Source: Pontederia crassipes (Eukaryota > Streptophyta > Magnoliopsida > Commelinales > Pontederiaceae). Taken from it: a stretch of DNA of 64,000 nt. The stretch is taken from assembly GCA_030549335.1 (NCBI GenBank), contig CM060198.1:55809995-55873994 (forward strand). The letters run 5' to 3'. Position 1 is the first letter of the stretch, and each line of letters opens with the position of its first letter. Both the position numbers and the translations under genes were made by a program. The notes under the pieces were generated by a model. It was not told the DNA's origin. It did not search any database and saw nothing but the letters and a program-made list of their open reading frames with translations. Of this stretch, positions 58,910 to 64,000 are shown in pieces.

Positions 58910-59965
58910 TCTCTAGGATCGAAAGCATCAAGAGGGAAGGGGTGAATTTGTGTATGAAAATCTTTTCATGAAATCAATTTTGAAAAATCAATAAAAGCAA
59001 TCACAAGCAAATAACAACAAAGAGTAAATGAGAGAGATAAGGAGCAAATACAAAGAAGCACGATATGTTAACGATGTTCGACTCTAACTCTTTAGCTTAC
59101 ATATTCGCTCCGTCTTCTCGAGGTCGAGACAGTCGGAGATTCACTATTTTTCTCTTTTTTGTATGGAGAGAACAACCCTCTTTTCACCACTCGTCTTCTT
59201 CTCCGCTCAAGAGACAAGACACACCTCTTATTTCAAAGAGCTCTTAATTTTACTAGATCAAAATACATTGATTCCCACAAACTTTCTTTTTTTACAAAAT
59301 ATTCTCACACTCAAAACTTATAAGAGAAATTGATCGATTTGCAACTTTGCGCTTAAGACCTTGAAAGGAGCTTGCTTTGATGATCTTTCTTCAGGCTTTG
59401 GCACTCCTTTTATAGATTTTTTAAAGATGTTAATCACATCTAAAAAGTTTTTCATAATTTTCTTCTTAAAAAATAATCGTTATTGTTCATTTGTCTCTAT
59501 GACCGATCGATCGCATTAATGGGCTAGTCGACCGATCAATATAACTGTTGCGCATTTCTATCTGTTATAGCGACTGATTGGCCGATCGGTCTATCGACTA
59601 GTTCCTCGATCATCATGGTCTTGACATTTCTAGAATTCATCTTTGCATTGATCAATCTTTCGACCGATCGCTCGACTATCGTAGTCTCATCATTCCTTTG
59701 AGTTGATCGACCTGTGCAACGACAGGACCAACGATTGATGTAGTCTCGTTATTTTACCGCTTGATATCTATCGACCGATCGGCATGGTCGGTCGACCGAC
59801 TAGTCGACCAATCGCGTACATAATTATTTTGTTTGATCGTTTAACTTGGCGATTTCTTCTACAAATGTAATCATATCATTCTTACACTTGCATTATCATT
59901 ACTTGAGCATAGATTAGTAACTTTTATGTTCAATTTAATTTGTTATCATTAAATCATATGATTCA
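58910..59965 (-). mobile_element. Copia LTR fossil, minus strand
   Basis: On the minus strand it starts near 59965 with TGAATCATATGATTTAATGA followed by TAACAAA, and passes a block of CGATCGGT, GGTCGACCG and related words (59505-59815). A TATA-type CTATAAAAGGAG lies near 59408, and it ends near 58910 with AATTCACCCCTTCCCTCTTG and GATCCTAGAG. The order and length (about 1.06 kb) match the plus-strand LTR at 9708-10865, so both belong to one SIRE/Maximus-like copia family. No internal region is attached: a solo or truncated LTR. Confidence 0.75.
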
Positions 59966-60025
59966 ATAGATTCCTACGATGATTGTTTTTATACTTAAAC
60001 TATTTTGTTGAATTTGAATTTCTAT

Positions 60026-61540
60026 AACACTCATTTGTTGCCCAAGAAATAGAGTCGGTTGAATATTTGACATGCTAGCTTGTGACACAATTAGTTGTTC
60101 CTATGATGCCTATGAAAAGAAATAAAAGTAAAGTTAGAGCAAAGATAAGATAAGAAAAGATAAGATAAAAAAATCTCAATGAGAATAAAAGTATTATTAG
60201 ATAGGAAAAGATAATTTCTAATTAGATTAGGAGTTGAAATTATAATAAGATTAGGGATTCAAATTTGAATATGAATCTAACTAGAAGTTTAGAATATAAA
60301 TGAGAGTTAAGATAAAAGTTTTATGTCCAAAATATTTAAATGATAATAATAATAATAATAATATTAAATGATATATTATTATTTTATTCCAATAATTAAA
60401 AGAAAAATAATTTATTTAATTCTAAAATTCAGGGATAATTATGTTTAGGAGAGATAGAATAAAGAAAAAATAGTTAGAAGAATATTAGAGATAAAATTTG
60501 TTGAAGGATTGAATTAGAACTCCTAAGGACATTGAAATTAGGAACTTTAAAGATAAAAATATTCAGAAAATAAAATAATATTTAACTTATTATTTTAAAT
60601 TAAAAAATTTAGGAAATAATGATATTATTTTTATTTAAATTGGAAAATTCATGGAAAATAAAAGGTAAATTATGGATAAAAATATGATTAAGAGTTCTAA
60701 CTATATTCGAACTTGGGGGAATTTTCCCTATAAATAGGAACCCAAGGGTATCTTCCATGCCATCTTTCTCCTCTCTACATTTAGATTTTTCCTTCAATTT
60801 TGCCATATGTTTCTCCCTCCTCGGTGCACGTGCGTGATTAAAACTTTCGATCATCTCTTCATGGCACATCCATTTGTGAAAGGATGTTAGAGTTATCGCT
60901 GGAAAGCAAGTATGTTTATTGACAAACCTGCATAAAGTTTTGGATTCCATGTAGTTCTGCATAGATAGGTACCCACATGTTGGATTCACTTTTGAATAAA
61001 ATTTCTTAATAGATGCAATCAAGTTTAATAATAGGAATGGGTACCCACACATTTTCTGATGATCCAAGAATAACTTTCTTTTAATTTTATGTCGAAAGCA
61101 TGCATGGATTGATAGAAAGGTTAGGGCAAAGTTTTAGTAATTCGACATCGGGATTTTTCTATACATGAACCCGGTCTGAGCTTGACATACCCCGCCCGAT
61201 TTAGTCAACAAATAATCAAAACCCAATGCAACTTCTCCTAATCCGACCCAAATTCAGTTGAACCCGGTTCGGGCTCTTTCCCGACGAATCGTTTATGTTC
61301 GACTGCCAACCGAACAAATTCGGCCCGAGCCCATGTCATATCTAATTTGGGTTACCAATCTCTAGATCATATGAAAGTTGAATCGATTGAACTCGGTCCG
61401 AGCTACCTCAGACCCGACCCGGGTTCCCTTTGAAAATATGTTAAAGTTTATGTTTCGATAGAACTCGACCCGAGTTGTAGTGTACTGACCCGAATTAGGT
61501 TAAACCCGGTCCGAATTCAGTATTGCCAAGGCTCAGACTA
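60026..61540 (+). mobile_element. Gypsy-like LTR fossil, plus strand
   Basis: It starts near 60026 with TATAACACTCATTTG (a decayed TGTAACACCCC-type start). It has a TATA-type CCTATAAATAGG near 60730, about 705 bp in, and then GC-rich words CCCGGTTCGGGC and ACCCGACCCGGGTTCC (61170-61430). The same order and spacing occur on the minus strand at 4975 to 3390, so this is a second, inverted member of that family. The right end is uncertain. A 152-codon minus-strand frame inside it has no recognisable domain and I do not annotate it. Confidence 0.5.
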
Positions 61541-61873
61541 TGTTTACTTTTCATATGTCATTTATTATCGATTTGTTATGATGTTAAATGCTATTTTACC
61601 CTTGTATTGATGCATGATTAATTGAACAAAAAAAATAGTTAATCAAGTAATAAGATAAAGGTTGAAAAAAGCGAGAAATCATAATTGCACACGGACACTT
61701 TCCAGATTATGATATAAAATCCTGAAATGAGGGTTAAATAAAATACCCTTAAGATAGGGGATTGGAACTAAGTGCTACAGGAGAAAATGTAAGAGCCATC
61801 TCTAGAGCCCACAGGGACCACCTCTAAAATCCAATCCTAACTAAAGAACTACATGAAAGTATCATGATATGGA
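61541..61873. other. Intergenic DNA
   Basis: Nothing recognisable is present; it may include the unseen right end of the gypsy-like LTR. Confidence 0.4.
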
Positions 61874-62080
61874 TAAGAATATGAACATGAACATGAACAT
61901 GAACATGAATATGAATATAAATATGAATATGAACATGAACATGAACATGAATATGATTATGAATATGATTACTTTTCATGGATATGATTATGGATAAGAA
62001 TATGAACATGAACATGAACATGAATATGAATATGAATATGAATATGAATATGAATATAAATATGAATATGAACATGAACA
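61874..62080. repeat. Hexanucleotide microsatellite (GAACAT/GAATAT)n
   Basis: About 30 units of ATGAAC or ATGAAT occur in runs with one short interruption near 61965-61995. On the other strand they give a meaningless Phe/Ile/Met or His/Val frame, which is not a gene. Confidence 0.95.
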
Positions 62081-62089
62081 AATAGGAAC

Positions 62090-63590
62090 AAGAATAAGAA
62101 AGGTAAAGAAAATGTTTGTGATCGTTTCATAATTAATTTTGATTCATTTCTAGCATGATTTTTATATTCTTTTGTATTATCTCACATACTAAGTATTTAT
62201 TATTTATGAAAATTCTATTTCCTTTGAATGTTGTAAAAGAATCAATAACTAAGGATGGAGGCATGGGCAACAGTAATGTTCATGGTGATGTAAAATGCAC
62301 ATGAGTATTGAGTCATTAGAACTTTTTATTATTAATTGATGTTGAAAGTTAGTTAGCCTTTGGATGATTAATAGGAAATGATATTAAGAAAATAAATATC
62401 ATTTTCACACTCTATCAAAGAAAGATAATAGTTAATTTCCTTTTGCATTATATGTAAGAAAATCTCAATAAGAAGAGAATGTAGGTAACCAACACAATAT
62501 AAGTTCAAATGCCACATGGTAGGAGGGTGAAATTTTGGAGCGTTAGATTTTGACCTGGGATGAAGCACAATAGAAACAACATACTCTTGACGTAATTTAT
62601 ACATAACAAAAAAGCATCATTCATAGCAAAATGCCCCTATGAGATTCTTGAGGATTCTAAGCTGAAGCACAAAGGTTTATATCAGTTGAATCCATCAAGC
62701 ACAAAGTTCATAATATAAATATAAAAATTCAAGAGACATCCGTCAAGTATCCAAAAACCCATAAAATATACATATTAGCTTAATGCTACGGAGTAAAGAA
62801 GCCACGTAGTAAGTAAATCTTGTATATTTGTACGTACATAGCTGAGTTTCACACAACTATAGATTTGTACACCGTCTATCCTCTTGCTCATTAGACTGTT
62901 GAATCCTACAAATCACACAAGTATGTACATTAGGATTCTAAAACAACAAGTAAAGTGTATTACAAGGTTTTTCACATTGAAAATTACCTCTGACTTAATG
63001 AGAAGCCAATTGCATCATCATAAGGTTGTATATTATTTGCATCCATGGTAGTGGAAGACATTAAAATAAGCTACATAATTTTAACAATAGTTAACATGAG
63101 AAGGGGCACCATGACATGTTCAAACACATAAGCAATACGAAAAAGACTATAAAGTTTTTTAATATTGACAAACCTATTCTTATAATTGCTGGTTTGTAAT
63201 CGTCACATAGGCATTCTAACGAATTGACTAACAAATTGACAAGCCAATCATGTAGATCTAGAAAATTCAACAAATAGAGAGCCTTTAATCAATCAAAGAT
63301 TAGAAAGGTAAATGTGACAAAAGTAATTTGTTGTTCTCTAAATAACAAAAAATAATATAAAATTCTATAATAACGAGAAATGCTTTTGTTGCAATTAGAA
63401 GCTAAGTATGAGATAATAAAAACAATTATGTTTTGTTTCAAATGTACCTTCTCTTTTGAGTGCTTTGGGAGGATATGAAATAATAAGTCACATCATGAAT
63501 CCATACACTAAAAAGTTAGTAATAAGTCATGATTAAAATTGGTGACAAGGAAATTTAGTAATAAGCATTATGTAATACTTGCATCGTTGG
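62090..63590. other. AT-rich intergenic DNA
   Basis: No gene is recognised. Short minus-strand frames (near 62368-62604 and 63091-63273) have no known domain and no start or splice context. Confidence 0.5.
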
Positions 63591-64000
63591 CGGTAGTCGT
63601 GCATGTTAAGGGCAGAGACAATCAGGCGACAAGGAGGTAGCAGCGACAAATGGATGAGAAGGCTGTGACAGTCGACAACCTAGCAGATCGGACGACCCAA
63701 CAACGTGGCAACGGAGGTAGTCAGGCGACGAGGAGGCAACAATGACATGCGGACGCTGAGGAGGTGGTAGCGACCAATGACCTATAAAATCACATGACTC
63801 AACAGCACAACGATGAAGGTAATCAGGCGACAAGGAGGCAACGATGGAAGGAGGATGACGAGGAGCCTATGATGGTCGATGACCTGGCAGATCGGATGAC
63901 CCATTAGCATGGTGGTGGATGTAATCAGGCGACCATGCGATGAGGAGATAGCAACAGCAGTCGGTGATGAAGAGGAGATGCCAGTCGATGACTCGACAGA
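63590..64000. repeat. Tandem repeat with a period near 101 bp, continuing beyond the window
   Basis: The word TCAGGCGAC recurs at 63622, 63721, 63823 and 63924. Each is followed by ARGAGGNGGNAAC-like and GTCGATGACCTGGCAGATCGG-like words. The period (99, 102 and 101 bp) is not a multiple of three, which argues against a repeated protein. GC content is far above the neighbouring DNA. Confidence 0.85.

Noticed and set aside
60609-61067. Minus-strand frame of 152 codons
   Set aside because: It lies inside a gypsy-like LTR fossil and has no recognisable domain.
61824-62081. Minus-strand frame rich in Phe, Ile, His and Val
   Set aside because: It is the direct translation of the GAACAT/GAATAT microsatellite.

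Overview
This is a window of plant nuclear DNA. The evidence is multi-exon genes with GT-AG introns, a MIR166 precursor, plant-type cobalamin-independent methionine synthase, a dual-organelle-type prolyl-tRNA synthetase, and a mix of copia and gypsy LTRs, MITE-like DNA elements and RTE/SINE tails. Protein wording in the ankyrin/RCC1 gene and the synthetase looks more monocot (non-grass) than eudicot to me, but that is a weak inference.

Layout. Positions 1 to about 14,040 form a repeat-dense block. It holds a broken copia pol end, two gypsy-like LTRs on the minus strand, a copia LTR on the plus strand, a tandem duplication of about 0.72 kb, an inverted-repeat-bounded GC-rich unit and GC/CT-rich low-complexity DNA; I find no credible host gene. 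Positions 15,489 to 56,401 are the gene-bearing part: methionine synthase (+), a short membrane-anchored alpha-crystallin protein of the RTM2 type (-), a very AT-rich 8 kb gap, an ankyrin/RCC1/BTB protein (+), MIR166 (+), organellar prolyl-tRNA synthetase (-) with a sense-strand fragment of a MYST histone acetyltransferase gene inside its largest intron, and a second RTM2-type gene (+) that carries an in-frame stop. Positions 56,891 to 64,000 are again repeats: two hAT-like MITEs, a copia LTR (-), a gypsy-like LTR (+), a hexanucleotide microsatellite and a tandem repeat of about 101 bp that runs off the end.

The genes do not form one pathway. They are ordinary, independently promoted plant genes. 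Methionine synthase supplies methionine and S-adenosylmethionine; the synthetase charges tRNA-Pro in plastids and mitochondria; miR166 represses class III HD-ZIP mRNAs; the RTM2-type proteins are membrane-anchored small heat-shock-like proteins. I reconstructed all exon structures by hand and checked phase and length. No undescribed system stands out. The most interesting items are the nonsense codon in the second RTM2-type gene, the MYST gene fragment inside an intron, the MIR166 hairpin, and GGTCGACC-rich arrays that mark one copia LTR family at three places.
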